A stretch of DNA of 64,000 nt, from assembly GCA_001898705.1 (NCBI GenBank), contig MKUU01000060.1, positions 104,067 to 168,066 on the forward strand, read 5' to 3'. The notes beneath the pieces were generated by a model. The model was not told where the DNA came from, ran no database searches, and saw only the letters and a list, made by a program, of their open reading frames with translations. Source of the stretch: Caedibacter sp. 38-128 (GTDB lineage Bacteria; Pseudomonadota; Alphaproteobacteria; Caedimonadales; Caedimonadaceae). The first letter of the stretch is position 1, and every line of letters starts with the position of its first letter. Both the position numbers and the translations under genes were made by a program. This document shows positions 38,736 through 49,549 of this stretch, in pieces.

Positions 38736-39254
38736 ATGATTAAGAATTTATTTTTAGGTGCGGCTATTGCAACCTTGTTTGGTGCATCTGTCAATGCGAA
38801 CGAACTTCATGATCATCATGCTTTCACAGCAGATGAATTGAAAGTTGTTGCTGATGAAATTTTAAAAGAAATTAAAGATGGCACGATTGCTAAGAATGAA
38901 CAAGGTGAGGCTTATGAGCTTGTTGGTGGCCTTCAAGTTTGCTCTCCAATCGTAAAAAAAGCTTCAGAACTTCGTGAGAAAAATAAAGAGACAGAACATA
39001 AGGCTGAGCCAAAGAAAGCTGATCATAAGCATGAAAAAGTACAAGCAAGTGCTGAAGATCTCACAGCTATCGTTTCAAAATTAGTTGCTGATCTTCAAGA
39101 AGAAACAGTTGATGCAAAAGACCATGCTGAAATTTTTCAGCTCATTGGTGGTTTAAAAATGTGCGAACCTGTGGTTAAAAATGTTGCAACTTTGCGTGCG
39201 CAACAACATCAAGAAGCAGCTGCAAAAACAGAAAAGCCAGCTGAAACAAAGTAA
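38736..39254 (+). CDS. Secreted protein with tandem internal duplication
   Basis: Not a family I recognise. ATG 38736 has GGAGG 8 bases upstream, giving 172 residues. The signal peptide is residues 1-21 (ASVNA). Residues 32-80 and 106-154 align without gaps over 49 residues and share GGL, Cys, Pro-x-Val-Lys and Leu-Arg (VGGLQVCSPIVKKASELR against IGGLKMCEPVVKNVATLR). Each repeat has one cysteine (69 and 143), so a disulfide is possible. A His/Lys-rich linker separates them. It is probably periplasmic or secreted. Confidence 0.8.
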   Translation: MIKNLFLGAAIATLFGASVNANELHDHHAFTADELKVVADEILKEIKDGTIAKNEQGEAYELVGGLQVCSPIVKKASELREKNKETEHKAEPKKADHKHEKVQASAEDLTAIVSKLVADLQEETVDAKDHAEIFQLIGGLKMCEPVVKNVATLRAQQHQEAAAKTEKPAETK

Positions 39255-39273
39255 ATTTTTTTACTTAAACCTT

Positions 39274-39304
39274 AAAAGCCACTGCAGTGCAGTGGCTTTT
39301 TCTT
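39274..39304. terminator. Bidirectional terminator between the secreted-protein gene and atpC
   Basis: AAAAGCCACTGC (39274-39285) and GCAGTGGCTTTT (39289-39300) form a 12-bp stem with a 3-base loop. T-rich tails follow on both strands. Confidence 0.9.
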
Positions 39305-39306
39305 AT

Positions 39307-39720
39307 TTATTGCTTTACGCGTTTTAAGAGTTCAAGTTTAGAATAAATATAATCGAGATCACGTTTTAGAGCGGCTATCTCTTCTTCTGTGCGAGCATTT
39401 TCAAGTTCTTGTTTGGCCTTCTTGATCGTTTCTTCAAGCATTTCCGTATCCATTTCTGCTAGAAAAATACTTTCTTCTGCAAGAACTGTACAACCGACTT
39501 CAGTGACATGGGCAAATCCATCAGCCACATAAACTCTTTCTTTAATATCACCATTGTTATAAATCGTGACAAGACCAGGGCGAAGTGTCGAAACCATGGG
39601 CGAGTGAGACGATAAAACACCAAAGTCACCTTGGATTCCAGGAATAATGACCATATCAACGTCATCAGTGAAAAGAAGGCGCTCTGGAGAGACAATTCTA
39701 AAATGTAATTTAGAAGACAT
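39307..39720 (-). CDS. atpC: F1-ATPase subunit epsilon
   Basis: A 137-residue central-stalk subunit of the ATP synthase that couples rotation and inhibits ATP hydrolysis. The N-terminal beta-sandwich includes FHIVSPERLLF-like sequence and IPGIQGDFGVLSSHSPM (typical GxxGxxGxLxxHxP motif). The C-terminal helical hairpin is complete. It is last in the operon, 17 bases after atpD, with a strong terminator behind. Confidence 0.95.
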   Translation of the reverse strand: MSSKLHFRIVSPERLLFTDDVDMVIIPGIQGDFGVLSSHSPMVSTLRPGLVTIYNNGDIKERVYVADGFAHVTEVGCTVLAEESIFLAEMDTEMLEETIKKAKQELENARTEEEIAALKRDLDYIYSKLELLKRVKQ

Positions 39721-39737
39721 GTCTTGTTACTCACTCA

Positions 39738-41177
<1,440 letters not shown>

Positions 41178-41188
41178 TTAGGTTGCAT

Positions 41189-42085
41189 TTAAAGGGTCTC
41201 AGCGCCAGAAATAATTTCAATCAATTCTTTTGTAATATAAGCTTGCCGGGTACGATTGTAAGTAAGATTAATTGTTTTGAGCATGTCGTTTGCATTCCGG
41301 GTAGCGGTATCCATTGCAGACATACGAGCACCTTGTTCGCTTGCAGCATTTTCCAAAAGCGTATGATAAATTTGTACAGCTAAATTTTTGGGTAAGAGCT
41401 GAGTGAGAACATCCGTCTCGCTAGGCTCGTATTCATAAGGAGATCTTGACGTTTGAGCGTTTTTACCAATTCGTTGTTGGGCTGGATTATCTTTTTCTAT
41501 CTTGAAAGGAATAAGAGAAGTTAAGGTTGTTTTCTGTGTTAAAGCTGAAATAAACTTATTGTAAATAATGCTGCATGAATCAAATTCTTGGTTTTCAAAC
41601 AGGTTAAAAAGTTCTTTTGCAATACGAGAGGCATCATGAAAACGGGGTTTATCAAGAGCATCGACAGTTTGTACGATAAGGGGATGGTAGCGACGCGCAA
41701 GTTGTTCTTTTCCTTTGCGTCCTATACAGTAGATTTTTACAGCTTGGTCGTTGGTTTGGAGTTTATTGATTTGAGCTTCGGCCATTCGAACGAGAGAGGA
41801 ATTAAAACCTCCACTTAGTCCACGATTTGAAGTTGTTAAGATAAGCATATGTGATCGACTTGGCTCGCGTCCTACCAAAAAAGCAGGCAACTGCGCAGGA
41901 TCTTGAATTCGAGCAAGAAGATCTCCTAACACCTCAGCCATAAGTTCAGTATAAGGACGTGCTGCGTAAGCTTGTGCTTGTGCCTTTTTTAGTTTTGCCG
42001 CAGCAATCATCTTCATTGCTGAAGTTATTTTCTTTGTTGCCAGAATGCTGCGTTGACGATTTTTAAGATCTTTAAGGTTTGGCAT
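41189..42085 (-). CDS. atpG: F1-ATPase subunit gamma
   Basis: A 298-residue rotor shaft. The N-terminal helix LKNRQRSILATKKITSAMKM and the C-terminal helix MLKTINLTYNRTRQAYITKELIEI are the conserved coiled-coil parts, and the Rossmann-like middle has LTTSNRGLSGGFNSS. It lies between atpA (17 bases) and atpD. Confidence 0.97.
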   Translation of the reverse strand: MPNLKDLKNRQRSILATKKITSAMKMIAAAKLKKAQAQAYAARPYTELMAEVLGDLLARIQDPAQLPAFLVGREPSRSHMLILTTSNRGLSGGFNSSLVRMAEAQINKLQTNDQAVKIYCIGRKGKEQLARRYHPLIVQTVDALDKPRFHDASRIAKELFNLFENQEFDSCSIIYNKFISALTQKTTLTSLIPFKIEKDNPAQQRIGKNAQTSRSPYEYEPSETDVLTQLLPKNLAVQIYHTLLENAASEQGARMSAMDTATRNANDMLKTINLTYNRTRQAYITKELIEIISGAETL

Positions 42086-42102
42086 TTTGTTTCGTCCACC
42101 TC

Positions 42103-43632
42103 TTAAGCAAAAAGACTAACAAAATGATCAAGAAATTGGATGAGTTCTGTTTCAAGTGTCGAGGTGATGGCACCTTTTTCTTGGATTTCTTGGATAAGTT
42201 CAGGCTTTTCATTGATAATGGTAAAGAGCATCTCTTTTACAAAACGGTTAATATCGTTTGTTTTAATTTTATCTAAGTAGCCACGCACGCCTGCAAAAAT
42301 AACGACAATTTGATCTTCTAAACTAATGGGAGAGTACTGGGCTTGTTTAAGCATCTCTGTGAGTCTTTCGCCGCGCGCAAGCAAGTTTTGAGTTGCAGCA
42401 TCTAAATCTGAAGAGAATTGAGAGAAGGCCGCCATTTCACGATATTGTGCTAACTCAAGTTTGACTTTTCCTGAGACTTGTTTCATCGCTTTTATTTGCG
42501 CTGCTGAGCCTACGCGGCTTACTGAAAGACCAACATTGATTGCCGGGCGAATCCCTTTGTAAAAAAGGTCCGTTTCAAGGAATATTTGCCCATCTGTGAT
42601 TGAAATGACGTTGGTTGGAATATAGGCGGACACATCACCAGCTTGAGTCTCAATGATCGGTAGGGCTGTCAGCGAACCACCGCCAGAAGCTTCATTAAGT
42701 TTGGCGGCCCGCTCAAGAAGGCGAGAGTGAAGATAAAATACATCACCTGGATAGGCTTCACGACCAGGAGGACGACGCAAGAGAAGGGACATCTGGCGAT
42801 AAGCAACAGCATGCTTAGAGAGATCATCATAGATAATGAGGGCATGTTTGCCATTATCTCTGAAATATTCTCCCATAGCTGTTCCTGAATAGGGGGCTAA
42901 AAACTGCATAGAAGCGGGGTCTGATGCCGTTGCAACAACAATAGTTGTGTAGGCCATTGCCCCTTGTTCCTCAAGTATTTTTACAATCTGTGCAATGGTC
43001 GATTTTTTTTGACCAATCGCAACATAAATACAATAAAGCTTCTCAGAATCAGGAACGATTTCATTTTTCTTTTTTTGATTTAAAATTGTATCAATGGCGA
43101 TGGCTGTCTTTCCTGTTTGACGATCTCCAATGATTAACTCACGCTGTCCTCGACCAATGGGGACCAACGCATCGATTGCCATAATTCCCGTTTGCATAGG
43201 TTCTGTCACAGATTGACGCGCAATAATTCCCGGCGCTTTAACTTCAATGCGTGCTTTTTTGGTTTTTTCTAAAGATCCTTTACCATCTAAAGGATAGCCT
43301 AAGGCATCAACAACACGGCCTAAGAGGGAGTCTCCTGTCGGGACTTCAACAATTCGGCCTGTACGCTTAACAATATCACCTTCTTTAATAGCTGAGGTTT
43401 CACCTAAAACGACGATACCAACATTGTCACTTTCAAGATTAAGGGCCATGCCTTGAATGCCTTGTGGAAACTCAACCATTTCTCCAGCTTGAACATTTTC
43501 AAGTCCAAAGACGCGCGCAATTCCATCACCAACTTCAAGCACATGGCCAATTTCTGCAAATTCTGCATTGAGTGCGAAATTTGTAATTTGTTTTTGAAGA
43601 ATTGATGTAATCTCGCTTGCTTTTAATTCCAT
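42103..43632 (-). CDS. atpA: F1-ATPase subunit alpha
   Basis: The non-catalytic nucleotide-binding subunit. The 509-residue protein has Walker [40 protein letters not shown] and the C-terminal [10 protein letters not shown]. The start ATG overlaps the atpH stop by one base. Normal length. Confidence 0.98.
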   Translation of the reverse strand: MELKASEITSILQKQITNFALNAEFAEIGHVLEVGDGIARVFGLENVQAGEMVEFPQGIQGMALNLESDNVGIVVLGETSAIKEGDIVKRTGRIVEVPTGDSLLGRVVDALGYPLDGKGSLEKTKKARIEVKAPGIIARQSVTEPMQTGIMAIDALVPIGRGQRELIIGDRQTGKTAIAIDTILNQKKKNEIVPDSEKLYCIYVAIGQKKSTIAQIVKILEEQGAMAYTTIVVATASDPASMQFLAPYSGTAMGEYFRDNGKHALIIYDDLSKHAVAYRQMSLLLRRPPGREAYPGDVFYLHSRLLERAAKLNEASGGGSLTALPIIETQAGDVSAYIPTNVISITDGQIFLETDLFYKGIRPAINVGLSVSRVGSAAQIKAMKQVSGKVKLELAQYREMAAFSQFSSDLDAATQNLLARGERLTEMLKQAQYSPISLEDQIVVIFAGVRGYLDKIKTNDINRFVKEMLFTIINEKPELIQEIQEKGAITSTLETELIQFLDHFVSLFA

Positions 43633-44171
43633 TATACAACTCTCTTAAGTGATTGACTGAGCTTACTTAATTTATAACTCAGGGTATTATCAAAAAGATA
43701 GGGGCCAATTTGAATAATATAGCCTCCTAACAAATCTGCGTTAACTTGTTCGCGTAAATTAATTTTTGAAGATAACTTTTGTTCAAGAAGATCAGTTAAT
43801 GACTTTTTTTGTTTCTCGCTCAGTGTATGAGCAGATGTAACGTGAGCATTCAAGATGCCTTGAGATTGATCAATAATTTCTTCAAAAGATGTAATAATAT
43901 TTTGTAAAAGGGGGAGACGTTTCTGAAGAGCAAGCATTTGCAGTAAGTTAGAAAGTAAAGTCGAAAACTTACATGTCTTTGAAAATTCAAGCAGAGCAAC
44001 AGCCACTTCTTTTTTGTTAAGAAGGGGATTGTGGAGCATCCTTTTTAACACCCCATGTTGATCACAAAGATTCTTAAGAATATGGAGCTCTTGTCGAACT
44101 TGTTCGACTTTCTTGTTGTTCTCGGCACTTTTAAAAAGAGCTTCGGCATATCTTTTTGACACTTGATTCAT
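43632..44171 (-). CDS. atpH: F1-ATPase subunit delta
   Basis: A 179-residue peripheral-stalk subunit (OSCP homolog). The N-terminal [13 protein letters not shown] is the family motif and the C-terminal [22 protein letters not shown] is typical. It is the first gene of atpHAGDC. The F0 genes are not in this window, as is common in alphaproteobacteria where F0 and F1 operons are separate. Confidence 0.95.
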   Translation of the reverse strand: MNQVSKRYAEALFKSAENNKKVEQVRQELHILKNLCDQHGVLKRMLHNPLLNKKEVAVALLEFSKTCKFSTLLSNLLQMLALQKRLPLLQNIITSFEEIIDQSQGILNAHVTSAHTLSEKQKKSLTDLLEQKLSSKINLREQVNADLLGGYIIQIGPYLFDNTLSYKLSKLSQSLKRVV

Positions 44172-44297
44172 TGAAGGACTTTCAATCTCTGGAACCCAGA
44201 AAAGCCAATACGTTGAGTTTATTTATCTTCATACGTTTTTTCCTTTATAATTTTTTATCATACAGCTCTCTCTTTCCGCAAGCGTATAAACAAGGAC

Positions 44298-45164
44298 TTA
44301 AAGTTCATTTTTAATCTGATTTATCCATTCTTTAATCTTTTGATTAAATAGCTCCGGCTCTTCATATTGGGGCCAATGACCACTTTTCTTAAAGTATTCA
44401 ATTCTCATGGAAGATGGTCGGTTGGGAAGGTCTTGCCATAACCACGGACAACAATCATAGTCACTTAAGCCTGCCGCTAAGAAAATAGGAATTTGAAGTT
44501 CAGCAAGGTTCTTTTTGACATCTATATTTGGAAGGATGTTAGTAAAGAACATTTCTACAAAGCGATCCAAATTAATTCCTTCCCATAGATGACTGCAGTC
44601 ATAATCTGGGATATGCCAATATCGGGGTGCATCACGATAAATATATTCTCGTCGCCAACGTTCCGATGGAGAAAAGGCCGTTAGATCTTCTTGAGCAACT
44701 TGAGCTCGACGTTCAGCATCAATCTGTTTTCTCTTTGCATCAGCTTGAGCCTGAAAAATTTGATCATGGTAAGCCGCAATTTGAGGATTTGAGTTAACAG
44801 GGGTGCCTGTCATAATTAAATGGGTGATAAGTTCAGGATATTTCTTTGCAAATTCAAGCGCTACAATTCCAAAAGCAGAATGTCCAAAGAGAGCGTACTT
44901 TTTAAGATCTAAAGCTTGTCCCCATGCTTTAATATCCTCAATGATTTTATCCATGGTCATTGATGAAATATCTGATAAAGCTTGTTCTTTTACAAAGTAA
45001 AGATCGCTTGCGTAAACGTTAAAATGATCAAAAAATCCTGGTGATAAGCTTCTTTGAGTTAGGATCCCTGTTCCAATCGCAAGGCAGGGAATTCCCTGGC
45101 CTTTGTGAGTGCCAGTATACTTTTGATTCTCAATGTGGATTGAGAAAGATTCAGATAAATGCAC
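44298..45164 (-). CDS. Alpha/beta hydrolase
   Basis: A 288-residue cytosolic hydrolase. GTG 45164 is preceded by a near-perfect AAGGAGGT ribosome site. The nucleophile elbow GHSAFG gives the catalytic Ser. The acid is probably in AAGLSDYDCCPW, and the His in KSGHWPQYEEPELF. The overall layout resembles proline iminopeptidase or related esterases, but the substrate is unknown. The gene stands alone between the atp operon and a 456-base gap. Confidence 0.88.
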   Translation of the reverse strand: MHLSESFSIHIENQKYTGTHKGQGIPCLAIGTGILTQRSLSPGFFDHFNVYASDLYFVKEQALSDISSMTMDKIIEDIKAWGQALDLKKYALFGHSAFGIVALEFAKKYPELITHLIMTGTPVNSNPQIAAYHDQIFQAQADAKRKQIDAERRAQVAQEDLTAFSPSERWRREYIYRDAPRYWHIPDYDCSHLWEGINLDRFVEMFFTNILPNIDVKKNLAELQIPIFLAAGLSDYDCCPWLWQDLPNRPSSMRIEYFKKSGHWPQYEEPELFNQKIKEWINQIKNEL

Positions 45165-45620
45165 TGTTACCTCCTTGTTATAATTAGTTTAGCTGTTTTA
45201 AAAAATTGCACAAACTCTTCCTTCATGCGCAAAATTGATTTTGACGCGGTAATTTCTATTTATAATTCTTGTTATTAAGAGAAAATGATATCTAGCCGAA
45301 TAACTTACATTATTTTTCTCATTATTCTTCCCTGTTTAGGGATGTTTAAGTGTACGAACATTGTCGTGTCACTTTTTTTATTATTCTTTAATTTTTCTTT
45401 TCAAACATAGTTTCTCCTTTATCATTAAATTAATGATTTAAAATAATTTTAGTCTTAAAAAAGTGATTGATTCTTAGAAAGGAATAAGAACAATCCTTAT
45501 ATTTTAACTATAGCAAATTGAGGGCTTTTTGTCGAGAAAAATCGTTACATTTATCGAGAAAAATAAAATAAAATAATTATTTATATTCAAATATTTAAAT
45601 AGAAATTCTGGTAAGAAAAT
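45165..45620. other. AT-rich intergenic region
   Basis: A 456-base gap between pgeF and the hydrolase gene. It holds a direct repeat TCGAGAAAAAT at 45532-45542 and 45554-45564 (22 bases apart) and a perfect inverted repeat ATCATTAA/TTAATGAT at 45421-45437. On the minus strand TTGTGC and TAAACT, 16 bases apart, lie just before the hydrolase and may be its promoter. No RNA gene is recognised. Confidence 0.5.
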
Positions 45621-46382
45621 TTACACGCCAGAAGTGATCATAATTGCTGAGAGTTGACAACCAAAATGAGGCTGATTTTGATTTGTTGCGCGGCGGCAGC
45701 TAAAGAAAAGGTCGTGGGCTGAATAGGTGTCATAAGGAAGGATTTCAGCAGTATGAATGCCTACTTGGGTGAGCTGCTCAACAACAATACCCTTAAGGTC
45801 ACACAGATAATGATTTGGTGTGGGGCTAGGGGTGAAGAAGTGTTGATATTGCCCCTTAAAAGCCTCATAAACTTCTGGGCCAACTTCAAAATGCTGTTGA
45901 CTTATGGCTGGGCCTAAAGAAGCAAAAATCTTTTTGGCACCCTTTGTTTTCATTTTTTGAACGGTTTTACCGGCAATATTTTTTAATGTTCCTCGCCAGC
46001 CAGAATGGATGGCTCCAATAAGCTTTGATTCAGGATCTACCAAGAGAAGAGGAATGCAATCTGCTGTTCGAACACTTAAAACAAGGTTTGGTGAATTGGT
46101 GATAAGTGCATCTGATTTTGGAAGCTCTTTATTTTCAAAAGGGTCAGTCACAAATAAAATCCCATCTTCATGGATTTGGTCCATGAGCAGTAAAGGTTTA
46201 TTATCAAACCATTCTGTTATACGTCTTTGATTTTCCTGGACGTTTTCTACACGATCTCCTTTTGTCTTACTTAAATTTAGGGACGCATAAATCCCTTCAG
46301 AGATTCCTCCTTGGCGCGTAAAAAAACCATGTTTAATAAAGGAGATTTGCGAAAGGAGAGGGGATTGTAAAGGCTTTAGCAT
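45621..46382 (-). CDS. pgeF: Peptidoglycan editing factor PgeF (YfiH/CuNO laccase domain)
   Basis: A 253-residue protein of the YfiH family. E. coli YfiH prevents L-Ser misincorporation into peptidoglycan, and relatives also have purine nucleoside phosphorylase and adenosine deaminase activity. Signatures are GFFTRQGGISEGIYASLNL, SVRTADCIPLL (metal Cys) and AIHSGWRGTLKNI (metal His). The start overlaps the midA end by 7 bases. Last gene of hldD-lgt-midA-pgeF. Confidence 0.93.
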   Translation of the reverse strand: MLKPLQSPLLSQISFIKHGFFTRQGGISEGIYASLNLSKTKGDRVENVQENQRRITEWFDNKPLLLMDQIHEDGILFVTDPFENKELPKSDALITNSPNLVLSVRTADCIPLLLVDPESKLIGAIHSGWRGTLKNIAGKTVQKMKTKGAKKIFASLGPAISQQHFEVGPEVYEAFKGQYQHFFTPSPTPNHYLCDLKGIVVEQLTQVGIHTAEILPYDTYSAHDLFFSCRRATNQNQPHFGCQLSAIMITSGV

Positions 46383-47440
46383 GCTGTATAAACCTCAAGA
46401 ACTTTAAAAAGAGATCCCATTTCATTTGGGCTCAGTAACCGATGGAGAGCTTGTAGCATTGACTCACGTTGTTGAGAAGAGGCTTGTTGCATCAATTTTT
46501 GAGCCCAGAGTTCAATACCACACCGCTTTAAAAAGTCGCCTTGAGTGGAAAAATTCTTCTTAAGAGAAGGCAAGCGATCAAGATGGTTAAGGAGAGCTCC
46601 AAAGTGAACGTGGGCTGTTAAATCGGCTTCTCCCAAGTGCTCAAGAGGCGAAACATATTGATGTTGATAAAGAGCTTGGAGGGTATTTCCTGTGCCTTCT
46701 TTGTATCCATAATCAATAAACAAAGCGCTTCCTTGATATTGAGTTAAATACTGGCCTATTTGTTCCACAATTTGTTGGGCAGCAGGGCAGACTTCAAAAA
46801 TATCACCTTCTTTCGCATCACATGGAAAGAGAGAATGAGCCATAGTAGGAGCGCTTTCTTTGAGGGAATATATTAGCTTTCCTGAAGCATCTATAGTGAT
46901 GCCTTTTTCCCGCCATCCAGTGGACGTTAACATGTATTGCTGGATTGGAAAAATATCCAAAAACTCGTTTGCAATTACAAAAATTGGTAAATCTTGTGAG
47001 GCGGTTAAGGCTGATGAGAGGGAGTCAAACCAACGAGGCATATAGCTTGAAAGCTTACTTTCTTGCTGGACTTTTAGATGTGGATTAACATCAACAAGAT
47101 ATAAATGCATTCCCTTGAGAAAATCTGTCCGCTGAGAGGTTAGGCGCAGCAGATCTGCAAGGAGAGTACCACGGCCTGGACCTAGTTCAAGCAGTACAAA
47201 GGGAGAAGGGCAGCCCATTTTTTCCCAAGTATTTAATATCCACAGGCCAAGGCTTTCGCCAAAAAGCTGAGACACTTCAGGCGCGGTAATAAAATCATTT
47301 TGGATGCCAATTGCTGGCTGCTGAGAATAATAACCATAGTTTGGGTCGTGAAGGACAAACTTCATAAATTCAGCAATACTTAGCCATTTGGCTGTTTTAA
47401 GAATTGTATGAAGATGATTTTCACACGGCGTCATAGGCAT
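46376..47440 (-). CDS. SAM-dependent methyltransferase, MidA/NDUFAF7 family
   Basis: A 354-residue protein homologous to mitochondrial NDUFAF7, which dimethylates an arginine of complex I subunit NDUFS2 during assembly. Motifs are FITAPEVSQLFGESLGLWI and the SAM loop LLELGPGRGTLLADLLR, with FIVANEFLDIFPI later. ATG 47440 (or 47434) was preferred; the longer frame from 47467 would start deeper inside lgt. Its overlap with lgt suggests translational coupling. A role in complex I assembly fits the nuo genes in this genome. Confidence 0.9.
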   Translation of the reverse strand: MPMTPCENHLHTILKTAKWLSIAEFMKFVLHDPNYGYYSQQPAIGIQNDFITAPEVSQLFGESLGLWILNTWEKMGCPSPFVLLELGPGRGTLLADLLRLTSQRTDFLKGMHLYLVDVNPHLKVQQESKLSSYMPRWFDSLSSALTASQDLPIFVIANEFLDIFPIQQYMLTSTGWREKGITIDASGKLIYSLKESAPTMAHSLFPCDAKEGDIFEVCPAAQQIVEQIGQYLTQYQGSALFIDYGYKEGTGNTLQALYQHQYVSPLEHLGEADLTAHVHFGALLNHLDRLPSLKKNFSTQGDFLKRCGIELWAQKLMQQASSQQRESMLQALHRLLSPNEMGSLFKVLEVYTAC

Positions 47441-48230
47441 GCGCTTTCTGTCGCGCAAAAAGTACAAGACCTAGACCAGCGAAGAGTAAAGGTAATGTTA
47501 ACCATTGTCCTAACGTTGTTCCCCAGAGAAGATAGCCAATGTGTTGGTCGGGTTCCCTAAAACACTCAATAACAATACGCGCGATGGCATACCCAATAAG
47601 AAAAAACCCGGATAATAAACCTTGATACTTTTGTCGCCAAGGGCTGAAACGGGCAGCTAAAAAGAGAGCCAAAAAAAGCAAAAGGCCTTCACTTGCAGCC
47701 TCATAAAGCTGGCTTGGGTGACGAGGTAAAGCATCGGCATGAGGAAAGATCATCCCCCAATCGCTTCCCGTTGCTCGGCCCCAGAGTTCACCATTAATAA
47801 AATTTGCAATGCGACCAAAAAAGATACCGATAGGAGCGGCACAAGCTGCAAGATCCATCAGTTCTAAAAAAGAAATATGGCGTCTACGGCAAAACCATAG
47901 AGAAGCTCCTAAAAATCCAAGGAGACCACCGTGAAAGGCCATACCCGGCTGCCAGAGGAACAAAATTTCCCAAGGCTTATAAAGGTAATACCCTGGTGCA
48001 TAAAAAAGAGCGTGTCCAAGACGACCCCCAAGAACAATTCCAATTGTTGCAAAAGAGATAAAATCAGTGAGATTTTGGGGGGTAATCTTAAGGGGTTGTT
48101 TTCTAATAAGCCAAATAGCATAGCGCCATCCCAGGAGGATTCCTGCAACATACGCAAGCCCATACCAATGGATGGCTAAAGGGCCTAATTGAAGAGCAAT
48201 AGGATTTATTTCTGGGTAAGTGATGAGCAT
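47421..48230 (-). CDS. lgt: Prolipoprotein diacylglyceryl transferase
   Basis: The inner-membrane enzyme that attaches diacylglycerol to the lipobox cysteine of prolipoproteins, for example RlpA in this window. The 269-residue polytopic protein has GMAFHGGLLGFLG with the conserved HGG and the Lgt signature GRIANFINGELWGRAT. It begins 3 bases after hldD and overlaps midA. Confidence 0.96.
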   Translation of the reverse strand: MLITYPEINPIALQLGPLAIHWYGLAYVAGILLGWRYAIWLIRKQPLKITPQNLTDFISFATIGIVLGGRLGHALFYAPGYYLYKPWEILFLWQPGMAFHGGLLGFLGASLWFCRRRHISFLELMDLAACAAPIGIFFGRIANFINGELWGRATGSDWGMIFPHADALPRHPSQLYEAASEGLLLFLALFLAARFSPWRQKYQGLLSGFFLIGYAIARIVIECFREPDQHIGYLLWGTTLGQWLTLPLLFAGLGLVLFARQKAHAYDAV

Positions 48231-48233
48231 AAT

Positions 48234-49220
48234 TTACCTATATACGTTTGATTTAATTAAATAATTTTGGACGTATTGTTTTACTCCTTCTTCAAGCGAC
48301 GTGAAAGGCTTTTGATAGCCAATATCATGAAGACGGTTCATTTGCGCTTGAGTGTAGTACTGATATTTCTCTCGTAAGCCTTCTGGCATCTCAATAAATT
48401 TAATTTTAGAAGGTCGGTTCAGTGCTTGAAAAACGGCATTTGCAAGCTCAAGAAAGGAACGCGCTTTGCCTGTGCCAACGTTAAAAAGGCCGCTGATTCG
48501 AGGATTTTGATAGAGCCAAATCATAATATCAACACAATCATCAACCCATATAAAATCACGAAGTTGTCCCCCATCCTGATAATGAGGGTGATAGGACTTA
48601 AAGAGTCTTGCATGGGAGTGAGATTTTAAGGTTTCAAAAATATGACTAACAACACTTTGTTGGCTTCCTTTATGGTACTCATTTGGGCCATAAACATTAA
48701 AAAATTTAAGGCCTACGCATTGTGGAGGAAGGGGTTTACGTGTTTCCACAAAATTTGCAATGCGAAGATCAAAAGCATGTTTACTCCATCCATAAACATT
48801 CAAAGGAAGCAGTTTTCTAAGGGCAGTTACTTGGTTATTATCTTCAAATCCTTGGCTTCCATCCCCATAAGTTGCTGCTGATGATGCATAAATGAACTGT
48901 TTTTGATGGTCTGTGCACCATTCAAGCAAACTTGATGAGAGTGTAAGGTTATTTTCAATGACAAGATCGGCATCCATTTCTGTTGTTGTTGAGATAGCTC
49001 CTAAGTGAAAAATAGCCTTTATTTTTGCGATGTGAGCATTAAGGAAGGAAAACATATGAGAGGGCGGGACAAGCTCGGCAAGATTACGTTGGCGTAAATT
49101 CTTCCATTTTTCATCTTTCCCTAAGACGTCAATGGCAACCAAGGGCTCTTGAGTTTCGTGTTCAAGCCGTGCAATTAAATTAGATCCTATAAAGCCGGCA
49201 CCACCTGTAATCACTAACAT
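48234..49220 (-). CDS. hldD: ADP-L-glycero-D-manno-heptose 6-epimerase
   Basis: Epimerises ADP-heptose for the lipopolysaccharide inner core. The 328-residue extended short-chain dehydrogenase has the NAD motif VITGGAGFIGSNL at the N-terminus, YASSAATYGDG, and the catalytic Tyr-x3-Lys in VYGWSKHAFD. The open frame continues 75 codons upstream, but ATG 49220 has AAAGGAAAAG before it and starts exactly at the Rossmann motif. It implies a heptose-containing LPS core. Confidence 0.94.
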   Translation of the reverse strand: MLVITGGAGFIGSNLIARLEHETQEPLVAIDVLGKDEKWKNLRQRNLAELVPPSHMFSFLNAHIAKIKAIFHLGAISTTTEMDADLVIENNLTLSSSLLEWCTDHQKQFIYASSAATYGDGSQGFEDNNQVTALRKLLPLNVYGWSKHAFDLRIANFVETRKPLPPQCVGLKFFNVYGPNEYHKGSQQSVVSHIFETLKSHSHARLFKSYHPHYQDGGQLRDFIWVDDCVDIMIWLYQNPRISGLFNVGTGKARSFLELANAVFQALNRPSKIKFIEMPEGLREKYQYYTQAQMNRLHDIGYQKPFTSLEEGVKQYVQNYLIKSNVYR

Positions 49221-49259
49221 GAACTTTTCCTTTATTGTTTTATATTGTAGAAATATAAG

Positions 49260-49288
49260 CTGGCAATTGAACTCTCGCAAGTTATAAT
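49260..49288 (+). promoter_or_regulatory. Promoter for the UbiK-like small gene
   Basis: CTGGCA (49260-49265) and a perfect TATAAT (49283-49288) with a 17-base spacer. They lie 21 bases before the ATG at 49310, in the divergent gap with hldD. Confidence 0.6.
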
Positions 49289-49309
49289 CCAATAATGAAG
49301 GAGAAGAAA

Positions 49310-49471
49310 ATGCAAAGCGAAAATCGACTTTTTGATGATGCTGCAAAAATGATGTGTAAAATAGTGAGATCATTTTGTAAGTTAAAGAAAATGCTGTGCA
49401 AAACAGAGCAGTCACAATCTCATTCATTTCAAGAAATGGATACATCTAAAGCAAAAAAGAAAAGCAAATAA
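49310..49471 (+). CDS. Short UbiK/YqiC-like protein (probably shortened accessory factor UbiK)
   Basis: A 53-residue gene with AAGGAGAAG 2 bases upstream of ATG 49310 and its own promoter. The start MQSENRLFDDAAKM matches the typical alphaproteobacterial UbiK/BMFP start (M-Q-x-x-N-R-x-x-D-D-x-A-K). UbiK helps ubiquinone synthesis. The coiled-coil C-terminal half of normal ~80-residue members is missing, replaced by a short Ser/Lys-rich tail. The place beside lgt and before a YbjN gene is also the usual one for ubiK. It may be degraded, or it may keep only the amphipathic helix. Confidence 0.6.
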   Translation: MQSENRLFDDAAKMMCKIVRSFCKLKKMLCKTEQSQSHSFQEMDTSKAKKKSK

Positions 49472-49549
49472 TTGTTGCGCGAATTCTCTTGGGTTATACC
49501 TTCTTGATGTGGTATGTAATCACGGAATTTCTTATATCGGAGGTTTTAC

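Noticed and set aside
45285..45410. 41-codon hydrophobic ORF on the plus strand
   Set aside because: Weak ribosome site, composition of random AT-rich DNA, no promoter and no relatives recognised.
49221..49445. 75-codon N-terminal extension of hldD
   Set aside because: It overlaps the divergent UbiK-like gene and its promoter, and the Rossmann motif begins right after ATG 49220.
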